Translations under genes and position numbers: made by a program
The notes under the pieces: model-generated
The model's database searches: none
The model's input: the letters and a program-made list of their open reading frames with translations, nothing else
What the model was told of the DNA's origin: nothing
Shown: positions 18,746 through 26,877 of the stretch, piece after piece
Numbering within the stretch: position 1 is the first letter of the stretch
Layout: every line of letters begins with the position of its first letter
Source of the DNA: Arthrobacter bussei
Lineage (GTDB): Bacteria > Actinomycetota > Actinomycetes > Actinomycetales > Micrococcaceae
Direction of reading: 5' to 3'
Length of the DNA stretch: 64,000 bases
NCBI RefSeq assembly: GCF_009377195.2
Contig: NZ_VJXX01000005.1
Location: forward strand, 186,001 to 250,000

Positions 18746-21625
18746 ATGGCCACTCGAACGTCCCCTGCCCCGCGGGGCCAGCACCAGACCCGCGGCAAGG
18801 GAGCCTCCGCCGCTGCGGGGACCGGCCGGGCCAAGGCGCCCGCCAAGGACACCCAGCGCCCGACGGCGAAGACCCGGCAGGTCCCGGTCACTCCGGAGCC
18901 GCAGCACGAAGACCGCCTGGCGCTGCCGCTGCGGGCCGTCCGGGCCGTCTGGATGGGCACGGCGCGTATCGTCGGGTCGGGTGTCCGCACCTTCGGGCAC
19001 CACGTCGAACCGGAGCGCGACCTCCGCCGTGACGGCACCGGGTTCTTCCTCCTCCTGCTGGCACTGGCCGTCGCAGCCGTCGAATGGTGGGCCCTGACCG
19101 GGACGCCGGCCGACATCGTCCACGCGGCCGCCGGGGGGACGTTCGGCTGGATGGCCCTGCTCGTGCCGTTCATGCTCGGTATCGGCGCCGTCCGGCTCTT
19201 CCGGTACCCGGAACGCCACCGGGCCAACAACCGCATCGCCATCGGACAGCTCGTCATCCTCTTCGCCGGCTCGGGCATCGCGCACCTCGTCGGTGGCCAG
19301 CCCGGCCTCGCGGCAGGACTGGACGCGCTGTGGCGCGCCGGGGGAGTGGCCGGCTTCGTCGTCGCCGGACCCCTCAGCAGTGTCCTCACGGCCTGGCCCG
19401 TCGCCCTCGTGCTCACCATGGCGATCTTCCTCGGCCTGCTGATCGTCACCGCCACACCCTTCCGCCACATCCCCTCGCGCCTGCGGACCCTCTACGAGCA
19501 CCTCATGGGCCAGGACCCGGACGCCGCCGACCACCGGCGCGAGGACGGCCACGACCAGAGCTACCTCTACGAGACGCACGGGGCCACCGCCGCGCAGGAG
19601 CCGAAGAAGCGCAAGCGCCTGTTCGGCAAGGACCGGCAGTCCGCCGCCACCGGGGACCCCGGCGAGTACGACGCCGACGGCTACGTCGGCGACGAGGCGT
19701 TCGAGCGAGCCGTCATCGAGGACGAGGAGCGCCGCGCCCGCGAGGCCGAGGCCGCCGTGCCCCCGGGCGTCCGCCGCCCGACCAAGCAGGAGCTCGCCGC
19801 CGAGGAGCTGAAGCGATCGAACGCCGCCCGCCTGCCGGCCACCGAGGCACCGGAGCGCGCGCCCGAGGGGGCCACCGAAGCCATCGACGTCGTCCCGGCG
19901 GCGAAGGCGCTGATCGTCCCGTCGACCCCGGTGCAGCCGCAGGTGCCGCCGACGCCGATCCCGCAGCGCACCGAGCAGCTGCAGCTCGCCGGGGATGTCG
20001 CCTACACCCTGCCGCCGTCGGACTACCTGCCGGCAGGCACCCCGCCGAAGGAGCGCTCGGAGGCCAACGACGCCGTCGTCGCCGCCCTGACGCACACCAT
20101 GGACCAGTTCAACGTCGACGCCAAGGTCACCGGATTCTCGCGTGGTCCGACGGTCACGCGCTACGAGATCGAACTCGCGCCGGGCACCAAGGTGGAGCGG
20201 GTCACGGCGCTGTCCAAGAACATCTCCTATGCGGTCGCGTCCTCCGACGTCCGCATCCTCTCGCCCATCCCCGGCAAGTCCGCCATCGGCATCGAGATCC
20301 CCAACACGGACCGCGAGACCGTCTCCCTCGGTGACGTGCTCCGCTCCGGCAACGCGCGGAAGACGGACCATCCGATGGTCATGGGCGTCGGCAAGGACGT
20401 CGAGGGTGGGTTCGTCGTCGCGAATCTCGCCAAGATGCCCCACCTCCTCGTGGCCGGTGCCACGGGCGCTGGCAAGTCCTCCTTCGTCAACTCGATGATC
20501 ACCTCCATCCTCATGCGGTCCACTCCGGACGAGGTGCGGATGGTCATGGTGGACCCCAAACGTGTGGAACTGACCGCGTACGAGGGGGTCCCGCACCTCA
20601 TCACGCCGATCATCACCAGCCCGAAGAAGGCCGCCGAGGCACTGCAGTGGGTGGTCCGCGAGATGGACACGCGCTACGACGACCTCGCCAACTACGGCTA
20701 CAAGCACATCGACGACTTCAACAAGGCTGTCCGCAACGGCAAGGTGGTGCCGCCCGAGGGCTCCAAGCGCGTCGTCCGGCCGTATCCGTACCTCCTGGTC
20801 ATCGTCGACGAGCTCGCCGACCTCATGATGGTCGCCCCCCGCGACGTCGAGGACTCGATCGTCCGCATCACGCAGCTCGCGCGTGCCGCGGGCATCCACC
20901 TCGTGCTGGCGACGCAGCGCCCCTCGGTCGACGTCGTGACAGGCCTGATCAAGGCCAACGTGCCCTCCCGCATGGCCTTCGCGACGTCGTCCGTGACGGA
21001 CTCCCGCGTGGTGCTCGACCAGCCGGGCGCGGAGAAGCTGATCGGCCAGGGCGACGCGCTGTTCCTGCCGATGGGTGCGTCCAAGCCGATGCGCGTGCAG
21101 GGCGCGTGGGTCACGGAGTCGGAGATCCACCGCGTCGTCGAGCACGTCAAGGGCCAGCTGCAGGCGGTGTACCGCGAGGACGTTGCGGTCGACGCGCCGA
21201 AGAAGCAGATCGACGACGACATCGGGGACGATCTCGACGTCCTGCTGCAGGCCACCGAACTGGTGGTCACCACCCAGTTCGGCTCGACGTCGATGCTGCA
21301 GCGCAAGCTGCGCGTCGGCTTCGCCAAGGCGGGCAGGCTCATGGATCTGCTCGAGTCGCGCGGCGTCGTCGGCCCCTCGGAGGGCTCCAAGGCCCGCGAC
21401 GTCCTCGTGAAGCCGGACGACCTCGAGCCCGTTCTCGCGGCGATGCGGGGGGACGAACCGGCGTCGCAGGCCGCGTCCGCGCCCCGCCCGGCCCAGGCCC
21501 CGATCGACCTCGTCGCCGACGACCTCGCCTCCAGGGCACAGGCCGTCGACTACCACGACGGTGTTGACGGCTCGGACGACGACGCGGACGGCGACACCGA
21601 CGCCTGGAACCTCACCGGCAGGTAG
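18746..21625 (+). CDS. ftsK: DNA translocase FtsK
   Basis: FtsK pumps chromosomal DNA at the division septum. The 959-residue protein has a basic N-terminus, about four membrane helices (residues 92-245) and a charged linker (to about 430). The motor follows, with Walker A GATGAGKSS near residue 571 and Walker B LLVIVDELADLM near 682. The C-terminal winged-helix gamma domain (about 835-900) would read polar DNA motifs. The ATG at 18746 is favoured because upstream codons come from repeat DNA. Its stop TAG is part of the pgsA -10 hexamer. Confidence 0.95.
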   Translation: MATRTSPAPRGQHQTRGKGASAAAGTGRAKAPAKDTQRPTAKTRQVPVTPEPQHEDRLALPLRAVRAVWMGTARIVGSGVRTFGHHVEPERDLRRDGTGFFLLLLALAVAAVEWWALTGTPADIVHAAAGGTFGWMALLVPFMLGIGAVRLFRYPERHRANNRIAIGQLVILFAGSGIAHLVGGQPGLAAGLDALWRAGGVAGFVVAGPLSSVLTAWPVALVLTMAIFLGLLIVTATPFRHIPSRLRTLYEHLMGQDPDAADHRREDGHDQSYLYETHGATAAQEPKKRKRLFGKDRQSAATGDPGEYDADGYVGDEAFERAVIEDEERRAREAEAAVPPGVRRPTKQELAAEELKRSNAARLPATEAPERAPEGATEAIDVVPAAKALIVPSTPVQPQVPPTPIPQRTEQLQLAGDVAYTLPPSDYLPAGTPPKERSEANDAVVAALTHTMDQFNVDAKVTGFSRGPTVTRYEIELAPGTKVERVTALSKNISYAVASSDVRILSPIPGKSAIGIEIPNTDRETVSLGDVLRSGNARKTDHPMVMGVGKDVEGGFVVANLAKMPHLLVAGATGAGKSSFVNSMITSILMRSTPDEVRMVMVDPKRVELTAYEGVPHLITPIITSPKKAAEALQWVVREMDTRYDDLANYGYKHIDDFNKAVRNGKVVPPEGSKRVVRPYPYLLVIVDELADLMMVAPRDVEDSIVRITQLARAAGIHLVLATQRPSVDVVTGLIKANVPSRMAFATSSVTDSRVVLDQPGAEKLIGQGDALFLPMGASKPMRVQGAWVTESEIHRVVEHVKGQLQAVYREDVAVDAPKKQIDDDIGDDLDVLLQATELVVTTQFGSTSMLQRKLRVGFAKAGRLMDLLESRGVVGPSEGSKARDVLVKPDDLEPVLAAMRGDEPASQAASAPRPAQAPIDLVADDLASRAQAVDYHDGVDGSDDDADGDTDAWNLTGR

Positions 21626-21628
21626 CCT
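21623..21628 (+). promoter_or_regulatory. -10 hexamer for leaderless pgsA
   Basis: TAGCCT, starting at the ftsK stop codon, ends six bases before the pgsA GTG at 21635. Confidence 0.45.
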
Positions 21629-21634
21629 GACACC

Positions 21635-22222
21635 GTGAACAGCTCCCCCTCCCCGGCGGTGCCGGTACTGAACATCGCGAACGTCCTGACGGTCGTGCGC
21701 ATCCTGCTGGTCCCCTTCTTCATCTGGTTCCTCCTGCTCGACGACGGCCGGGCCGGCCTCTTCCGCTGGCTCGCCGTCGCGACGTTCGCCGTCGCGATCT
21801 ACACGGACAAGCTCGACGGCGACCTCGCCCGGAGCAGGGGCCTCATCACGGACTTCGGCAAGATCGCCGATCCGATCGCCGACAAGCTCCTGATCGGTTC
21901 CGCGCTGATCCTGCTCTCCGTGCTCGACGAACTGTGGTGGTGGGTCACGATCGTCATCCTGGTGCGGGAGCTCGGTATCACGTTGCTCCGCTTCGCGGTG
22001 ATCCGCTACGGCGTGATGCCCGCCTCGCGCGGCGGGAAGCTGAAGACGGTCGTCCAGACGGTCGCGATCCTCCTGTTCCTGGTCCCGCTGCAGGCGCTCC
22101 TCGGCGACTGGGCCTGGTGGGTCGCCGCGGCGGTCATGGCCGCAGCGCTCGTGATCACCGTCGTGACGGGGGTCGACTACATCCTCCAGGCGATCCGCCT
22201 CCGCGCGCAGGCCCGCCGGTGA
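21635..22222 (+). CDS. pgsA: CDP-diacylglycerol-glycerol-3-phosphate 3-phosphatidyltransferase
   Basis: PgsA makes phosphatidylglycerol phosphate from CDP-diacylglycerol in the membrane. The 195-residue protein has several membrane helices and the CDP-alcohol phosphatidyltransferase motif TDKLDGDLARSRG, followed by GKIADPIADK with its metal-binding aspartates (about residues 50-78). The GTG start fits a leaderless transcript. The stop overlaps a 31-codon ORF that leads into pncC. Confidence 0.95.
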   Translation: MNSSPSPAVPVLNIANVLTVVRILLVPFFIWFLLLDDGRAGLFRWLAVATFAVAIYTDKLDGDLARSRGLITDFGKIADPIADKLLIGSALILLSVLDELWWWVTIVILVRELGITLLRFAVIRYGVMPASRGGKLKTVVQTVAILLFLVPLQALLGDWAWWVAAAVMAAALVITVVTGVDYILQAIRLRAQARR

Positions 22223-22314
22223 CCGCGGCCGCGTCCTCGCCCGCCCCGACGGGTGACGGACTCCTCGTCCTGGTGCGGCCGGTCGCGGGGGGAGCAGCAG
22301 GGGACGCTCCGTGA
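22219..22314 (+). CDS. Tiny 31-residue ORF bridging pgsA and pncC
   Basis: This GTG-started frame overlaps the pgsA stop by GTGA at its 5' end and the pncC start by GTGA at its 3' end, so it exactly fills the gap. The peptide is Ala/Gly/Pro-rich with one short hydrophobic patch, LLVLVRPVAGGAAG. It may serve to carry ribosomes from pgsA to pncC, or be a gene remnant. No known family is recognised; it could also be chance in high-GC DNA. Confidence 0.35.
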   Translation: MTAAASSPAPTGDGLLVLVRPVAGGAAGDAP

Positions 22315-22811
22315 GCTACACCCCCGCCGCCGAGGTCGTCGCCCTCGCAACGCGGCGCGGGCTGACGGTCGCGACCGCCGAATCCCTGACCGCCGGCCTG
22401 GTCGCATCGGCACTGGCAGATGTGCCCGGGGCCTCGTCCGTCCTGCAGGGCGGTGTAGTCGCCTACCAGGTCGAGGTCAAGCAGAATCTGCTCGGCGTGG
22501 ACCCTGATCTGCTGGCCGCCGTCGGAGCCGTCGATCCCCGCGTCGCGGCGGCCATGGCCGAGGGGGCCCGGCTCGCCCTCGTCGCCGACATCGGCGTCGC
22601 CACCACCGGAGTGGCCGGCCCGTCTGCCCACCAGGGCAAGCCCGTGGGCACCGTCTTCACGGCGATCTCGACGTCATCCGGGACGAGGAGCTTCGAACAC
22701 CACTTCCACGGCGGGCGTGACGACATCCGCGCCGCGACCCTCGAAGCTGTCCTCGCGGAACTTCTCGGGGAACTCTCCGGGGGAACAAACCGTCCACGGG
22801 GTGAGTTATAA
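22311..22811 (+). CDS. pncC: Nicotinamide-nucleotide amidohydrolase (CinA C-terminal family)
   Basis: PncC deamidates nicotinamide mononucleotide for pyridine nucleotide recycling. The 166-residue protein is a stand-alone CinA C-terminal domain with TAESLTAGLVASAL (about residues 22-35), GGVVAYQVEVKQNLLGV and ATTGVAGP, and it lacks the N-terminal CinA half. The GTG start overlaps the preceding tiny ORF. The pgsA-cinA/pncC-clgR-recA order is common in actinobacteria. Confidence 0.92.
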   Translation: MSYTPAAEVVALATRRGLTVATAESLTAGLVASALADVPGASSVLQGGVVAYQVEVKQNLLGVDPDLLAAVGAVDPRVAAAMAEGARLALVADIGVATTGVAGPSAHQGKPVGTVFTAISTSSGTRSFEHHFHGGRDDIRAATLEAVLAELLGELSGGTNRPRGEL

Positions 22812-22834
22812 ACACTGCCGGCCGTTGATAGGGT
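22806..22834 (+). promoter_or_regulatory. Candidate clgR promoter
   Basis: TTATAA (22806-22811), a 17-base spacer and TAGGGT (22829-22834) would start a clgR leader of about 185 bases. Weak consensus match; read by eye. Confidence 0.3.
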
Positions 22835-23023
22835 TGGCGACTCAGGCTCAAGCAGATCGGGCAGGTCATCATCACGGGGCGCTCGTCGATCACGGCGGTG
22901 CCGCATCTATGAGGGAGCAAGGCGATACAGATGGTAAAGCAGCCCGTGTCCGTAAACGGCGTGGTCCGTTGGCGTGATGTGGGGTTGGCAGATGATGCAC
23001 AACGCAAGCCCAAGGAGCGCAAA

Positions 23024-23371
23024 ATGGTCGTACTTCGCCATGAGATCGGCGATGTCCTTCGGGACGTCCGCCAGCGCCAGGGCCGTACCCTGCGTGAGGT
23101 GTCGCACAGTGCGAGGGTTTCCCTCGGATACCTCAGTGAGGTCGAGCGTGGACAGAAGGAAGCATCCTCTGAACTCCTCTCATCAATCTGCAGTGCACTC
23201 GAGGTGCCGCTCTCCTCGATGCTGCGGGAAGTCAGCGACCGGCTGGCAGAAGCAGAAGGCGTATCCATCCCGGATACCGTCCCCCAGGAATTCGCGCGTG
23301 AGTTCGGTGACGACCTCAGCGACGGACTGAACGACGACTTCCGTCGGGGGCTCGCGGCGACGAACCGCTAG
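23024..23371 (+). CDS. clgR: ClgR-type XRE-family transcriptional regulator
   Basis: ClgR activates clp protease and some repair genes in actinobacteria and is itself a Clp substrate. The 115-residue protein has an N-terminal Cro/C1 helix-turn-helix ([21 protein letters not shown], about residues 22-42) and an acidic C-terminal tail. The ATG at 23024 follows AAGGAG at 23012-23017; a frame opening at 22931 would add 31 poorly conserved residues. The position between pncC and recA matches ClgR in relatives. No ClgR operator was clearly seen. Confidence 0.88.
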   Translation: MVVLRHEIGDVLRDVRQRQGRTLREVSHSARVSLGYLSEVERGQKEASSELLSSICSALEVPLSSMLREVSDRLAEAEGVSIPDTVPQEFAREFGDDLSDGLNDDFRRGLAATNR

Positions 23372-23385
23372 CCACCCCACGGCAA

Positions 23386-23417
23386 GGAAGGCCCGTCCCA
23401 CGAGGGACGGGCCTTCC
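23386..23417. terminator. Bidirectional terminator between clgR and marR-family gene
   Basis: GGAAGGCCCGTCCC (23386-23399) and its exact complement (23404-23417) form a 14-pair stem with an ACGA loop between two convergent genes. Confidence 0.8.
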
Positions 23418-23426
23418 TGCTGTCCG

Positions 23427-23936
23427 TTACCAGTTGTCCTTGGTGTACGTGCTGTTGAGCTGGGCGATGAGGGTCCCCAGACGCGTGAGGTCGTCGACGT
23501 CCCAGTCCTCCATGAGCTGGTGGAACGCCTGCTTCCTGGCCGACTGCGCCGCGACCAGCTGGCTGGTGCCGGCGTCCGTGAGCGAGATGGACTGTGCCCG
23601 CCCGTCGAGCGGGTCCGCTTCCTTCTGGACCAGGCCGAGCTGCTCCAGCATCGCGATCTGGCGACTGACCGAGGGCTTGCCCACCCCGACGCTCGCCGCG
23701 ATGTCCGTCAGGCGCATCGACCCCTCCCGCTGCAGGATCACGAGCAGGCCGTAGGCCGCCGGTTCCATGTCCGGGTGCACGCGGCGCGCGACCTTGTAGG
23801 AGTTCGACCGGGCGCGCCGCCACAGCATGCTCAGTTGTTGCTCGAGCGCTTCGATGGCGGCATCGGTGTCGGCGTCGTCGCCGGGATAGGGCGCCAGGCC
23901 CGGGCCGGGGTCGGTGATGCTCGGCTTCGCGTTCAT
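23427..23936 (-). CDS. MarR-family transcriptional regulator
   Basis: The 169-residue protein has a winged helix-turn-helix: LTDIAASVGVGKPSVSRQIAMLEQLGLVQKEADPLDGRAQSISLTDAG covers recognition helix and wing at about residues 75-125. MarR proteins usually repress transport or stress genes until a small ligand binds; no obvious target is adjacent. The ATG follows a TACAAT hexamer by six bases, so the mRNA is probably leaderless. The 271-base gap to the divergent DUF3046 gene holds nothing else that I can identify. Confidence 0.9.
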   Translation of the reverse strand: MNAKPSITDPGPGLAPYPGDDADTDAAIEALEQQLSMLWRRARSNSYKVARRVHPDMEPAAYGLLVILQREGSMRLTDIAASVGVGKPSVSRQIAMLEQLGLVQKEADPLDGRAQSISLTDAGTSQLVAAQSARKQAFHQLMEDWDVDDLTRLGTLIAQLNSTYTKDNW

Positions 23937-23942
23937 GGGCCA

Positions 23943-23948
23943 ATTGTA
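23943..23948 (-). promoter_or_regulatory. -10 hexamer for leaderless marR-family gene
   Basis: TACAAT on the minus strand ends six bases before the ATG at 23936. It is the best -10 match of the leaderless set. Confidence 0.55.
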
Positions 23949-24207
23949 GGGTTCCGGTTCCCGGCGGGCACCATGCGACGCCGGCCGATATCCGGCGACC
24001 TCCGGCGACCCGCCGCGACTCCGTCGCCTGCCGGATCGCCGGGAGCACCACGGCGCTGCACGGACCGGCGGCGCAGCCTCCCGTCGTGGTGAGACGGTCG
24101 GGCCTCACACCGGTCGATGCTGCACGCGGACGGTGCGGGCGGCCACAATGGAGAGGGCGCCGCAGGGCATGCGGGCGCCGTCGAACAGGAACGGCAGGGA
24201 ACTGGAC

Positions 24208-24426
24208 ATGCGGTTGAGCGATTTCTGGCGGTTGATGGACGACGAGTTCGGGGAGCGGTATTCCCGCACCCTCGCCCGTGACCTCGTGGTGGACCAGCTC
24301 GGAGACAGGACCGCGTCCGAGGCGCTGTCGGCGGGACTGGATCCGAAAGCCGTGTGGGAGGCGGTGTGTCGCGCCCAGGACGTCCCCCGGGACCGCTGGC
24401 TGGGCCGGGACGTGAAGCCGCGCTGA
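24208..24426 (+). CDS. DUF3046 protein
   Basis: A 72-residue protein starting MRLSDFWRLMDDEFG, with SRTLARDLVVDQLGDRTASEALSAG and a C-terminal VWEAVCRAQDVP segment. This matches the small DUF3046 family that sits just upstream of recA in many actinobacteria. Function unknown. The internal ATG at 24208 is preferred over 24133, since the first 25 codons of the longer frame are not family-like. Confidence 0.85.
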   Translation: MRLSDFWRLMDDEFGERYSRTLARDLVVDQLGDRTASEALSAGLDPKAVWEAVCRAQDVPRDRWLGRDVKPR

Positions 24427-24471
24427 CACCGCCCGGACCGTCGGCGAACACGCGGGAGAGGTGCTGGATAA

Positions 24472-24487
24472 TCGAATATCTGTTCGG
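24472..24487 (+). promoter_or_regulatory. LexA (SOS) box of recA
   Basis: TCGAAT-ATCT-GTTCGG matches the actinobacterial SOS palindrome CGAAC-N4-GTTCG with one mismatch. A TAGAAT hexamer at 24495-24500 may be the -10 of the controlled promoter. Confidence 0.65.
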
Positions 24488-24551
24488 ATCGCGATAGAAT
24501 GATGCTGGAGGCGGAGCGCTCTTGTACACATAGCGGTAGGCCCACCTCAAA

Positions 24552-24574
24552 CTGTCGGCGCAGACTCCTACAGT
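24552..24574 (+). promoter_or_regulatory. RecA-NDp / PafBC-type damage promoter of recA
   Basis: CTGTCGGCG, eight bases, then TACAGT matches the mycobacterial RecA-NDp consensus TTGTCRGTG-N8-TANNNT with two mismatches. It would start a leader of about 45 bases. In mycobacteria this promoter class is LexA-independent and depends on PafBC. Confidence 0.5.
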
Positions 24575-24626
24575 CGACAATGAACACGTAAACAGGCCTC
24601 ACGGCCATGGACAACCGAGGTGAAGA

Positions 24627-25670
24627 ATGGCCGCTCCAGACCGCGAGAAAGCCCTCGAAGCAGCTCTCGCTCAGATCGACAAGCAGTACGGCAAGGGTTC
24701 CGTGATGCGTCTCGGTGACGAGACCAGGGCGCCCATCGAGACCATCTCGACCAGTTCCATCGCGCTGGACGCCGCGCTCGGTATCGGCGGGCTTCCCCGT
24801 GGAAGGGTCGTCGAGATCTACGGGCCGGAGTCCTCGGGTAAGACCACCGTCGCACTCCACGCCGTCGCCAGCGCCCAGCGCAACGGCGGTATCGCCGCCT
24901 TCATCGACGCGGAGCACGCGCTCGATCCCGAGTACGCCAAGCGGCTCGGGGTGGACACGGATGCCCTCCTGGTCTCCCAGCCGGACACCGGTGAGCAGGC
25001 GCTGGAGATCATGGACATGCTGATCGGGTCGGGGTCCATCGACATCGTCGTGATCGACTCCGTCGCAGCACTCGTGCCCCGCGCCGAGATCGAGGGCGAG
25101 ATGGGTGACAGCCACGTCGGCCTGCAGGCGCGCCTGATGAGTCAGGCGCTGCGCAAGATCACCGGACGCCTGAGCCAGACCAAGACGACCGCCATCTTCA
25201 TCAACCAGCTACGCGAGAAGATCGGCGTGTTCTTCGGAAGTCCCGAGACCACCACGGGTGGCAAGGCGCTCAAGTTCTACGCCTCCGTCCGCATCGACGT
25301 GCGGCGCATCGAGACGTTGAAGGAGGGCGTGAACCCGGTCGGCAACAGGACCCGCGCCAAGATCGTCAAGAACAAGATGGCGCCGCCCTTCAAGCAGGCG
25401 GAGTTCGACATCCTCTACGGACACGGGATCTCCCGCGAGGGCGGGCTGATCGACGTCGGGGTGGAGAACGGCCTGGTCAAGAAGTCGGGCGCCTGGTTCA
25501 CGTACGACGGTGACCAGTTGGGACAGGGTAAGGAGAACGCCCGCAAGTTCCTGATCGACAACCCGGGACTCGCTGACGAGCTGGAGCAGAAGATCCGGGT
25601 CAAGCTGGGGATCGGTGTCCAGGCGGAGGAGCCCGAGGCACCCAAGCTGAAGGCCGTCAGCGGCGAGTAG
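24627..25670 (+). CDS. recA: Recombinase RecA
   Basis: RecA forms the ATP-dependent filament for homologous recombination and triggers LexA self-cleavage. The 347-residue protein has Walker [10 protein letters not shown] (about residues 66-74), Walker [13 protein letters not shown], the loop-2 [30 protein letters not shown] and a short acidic tail. There is no intein. The ATG is preceded by GAGGTGA. Upstream lie a LexA box and a RecA-NDp-like promoter. recX begins five bases after the stop. Confidence 0.98.
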   Translation: MAAPDREKALEAALAQIDKQYGKGSVMRLGDETRAPIETISTSSIALDAALGIGGLPRGRVVEIYGPESSGKTTVALHAVASAQRNGGIAAFIDAEHALDPEYAKRLGVDTDALLVSQPDTGEQALEIMDMLIGSGSIDIVVIDSVAALVPRAEIEGEMGDSHVGLQARLMSQALRKITGRLSQTKTTAIFINQLREKIGVFFGSPETTTGGKALKFYASVRIDVRRIETLKEGVNPVGNRTRAKIVKNKMAPPFKQAEFDILYGHGISREGGLIDVGVENGLVKKSGAWFTYDGDQLGQGKENARKFLIDNPGLADELEQKIRVKLGIGVQAEEPEAPKLKAVSGE

Positions 25671-25674
25671 CCGC

Positions 25675-26724
25675 ATGGACGGGGATGAGGGCGCCCTACC
25701 CGTCGAGTGGGGGACCTCCTTCGGCCGATTCGGCGCCGACAGCTCGAAGGAGTCGGCCGAAGGACCGGACGTCGACGGCGAGAGCCCGCGTCGGGCAGGT
25801 ACGCGAAAGGGCCTGACGCGGTCCGGATCGTCCTCCTTCGGCCGCGGCGGGGTGTCGAGGTCGGCGTCCGGGCGCACGGAGGCCGGAAGTTCCAAGCGCA
25901 GCCGGCGGCAGCCGGGAGGGCGGGCTACCAGCGGCCGCGACGGACGCTCCTTCGTCGATCCGTTCGGACCGGTCGTCGGATCGTCGGCCGACGCCGACGC
26001 TTCCGCGGGTGGGACGGGCGGGCACCCCGACAGCGGGGAGGGCCCGAGCGCCCGCGCGCAGGGACGCCGCCGTCGGCGGGGTGCGCGAGCCGAGACCGGG
26101 AGCGGAGCGGATTCCGCACTCCACGGACCGGCCGGGCCACCGCAGGATTCCGACGGTGATGAGACCCCTGCTGGCGCGGCGAGGACCGACGAGGAGTGGA
26201 CGTCCCTGGGTCGATCGGTCCTCCTGCGGCACCTCGCCCTCGGCGCACGGAGCCGTCATCAGCTGGACCGGAAGCTCGCCGAGCGGGAGGTGCCGCCGTC
26301 GATCGCCTCGGCGCTCCTCGACCGGTTCGTCGAGGTGCAGCTGATCGATGACGCGGAGTTCGCGCGCATGTGGGTCCGCACGCGGATCGCGGGCAAGTCC
26401 CTGTCCCGGTCCTCGTTGCGTCGGGAGCTGGCCGAGAAGGGCATCGCCGTCGAACTCGTCGATGATGCCCTCGAGCAGGTGTCCGATGAGGACGAGACCG
26501 AGCAGGCCCGCGACGTCGTCCGGCGGAAGCTGCGGGTGTCGGCAGATCTCACCGACCGGACGGTCCGGGAGAAGGAGATCCGCAGGCTCGTCGGTGTCCT
26601 CGCCCGGAAAGGCTACAACCCGGGGAGTGCTTACTCCATCGTCAAGGAGATCATCACGGGGGCAACAGATGCGGCAGCAGAGGCAGAGCCCGAGGGGCGA
26701 CCGGATGCATGGCCCGGGGAATGA
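25675..26724 (+). CDS. recX: Regulatory protein RecX with long N-terminal extension
   Basis: RecX limits RecA filament growth. The real RecX domain is in the C-terminal half (about residues 180-330). It has SVLLRHLALGARSRHQLDRKL, LIDDAEFARMWVRTRI, SRSSLRRELAEKGI and VLARKGYNPGSAYSIVKEI. The first 170-180 residues are Gly/Ser/Arg/Asp-rich and look disordered, making it roughly twice the usual length. The ATG at 25675 directly follows recA, and no later start close to the domain has a good ribosome site, so the extension is probably translated. Confidence 0.9.
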   Translation: MDGDEGALPVEWGTSFGRFGADSSKESAEGPDVDGESPRRAGTRKGLTRSGSSSFGRGGVSRSASGRTEAGSSKRSRRQPGGRATSGRDGRSFVDPFGPVVGSSADADASAGGTGGHPDSGEGPSARAQGRRRRRGARAETGSGADSALHGPAGPPQDSDGDETPAGAARTDEEWTSLGRSVLLRHLALGARSRHQLDRKLAEREVPPSIASALLDRFVEVQLIDDAEFARMWVRTRIAGKSLSRSSLRRELAEKGIAVELVDDALEQVSDEDETEQARDVVRRKLRVSADLTDRTVREKEIRRLVGVLARKGYNPGSAYSIVKEIITGATDAAAEAEPEGRPDAWPGE

Positions 26725-26864
26725 GCAGGCGCAGGCTGCCCCGAGGGCCCGGGTGTGCGCGCGGAGGCGCCGGTCCGGCGTTGGCCGGACGAGGCCGTCG
26801 CTCGGCCCATCGACGGCCCACCGCGCCGAGCCGGGGCGATTGTGGGGCTCCGTCCCGGCGGTCG

Positions 26865-26870
26865 TACGCT
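26865..26870 (+). promoter_or_regulatory. -10 hexamer for leaderless miaB
   Basis: TACGCT ends seven bases before the miaB GTG at 26878. Confidence 0.45.
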
Positions 26871-26877
26871 TGATGCC

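Noticed and set aside
16363..19470. Very long minus-strand open frame of about 1035 codons opposite rnj and ftsK
   Set aside because: It is antisense to clearly conserved genes, Arg/Asp/His/Gly-rich without domain structure, and typical of stop-poor shadow frames in 70% GC DNA.
18551..21556. 1001-codon minus-strand frame opposite ftsK
   Set aside because: No recognisable domain, composition of a shadow frame, and complete overlap with ftsK.
24627..25670. RecA intein, as in some mycobacteria
   Set aside because: The gene is 347 codons with uninterrupted Walker and loop motifs.
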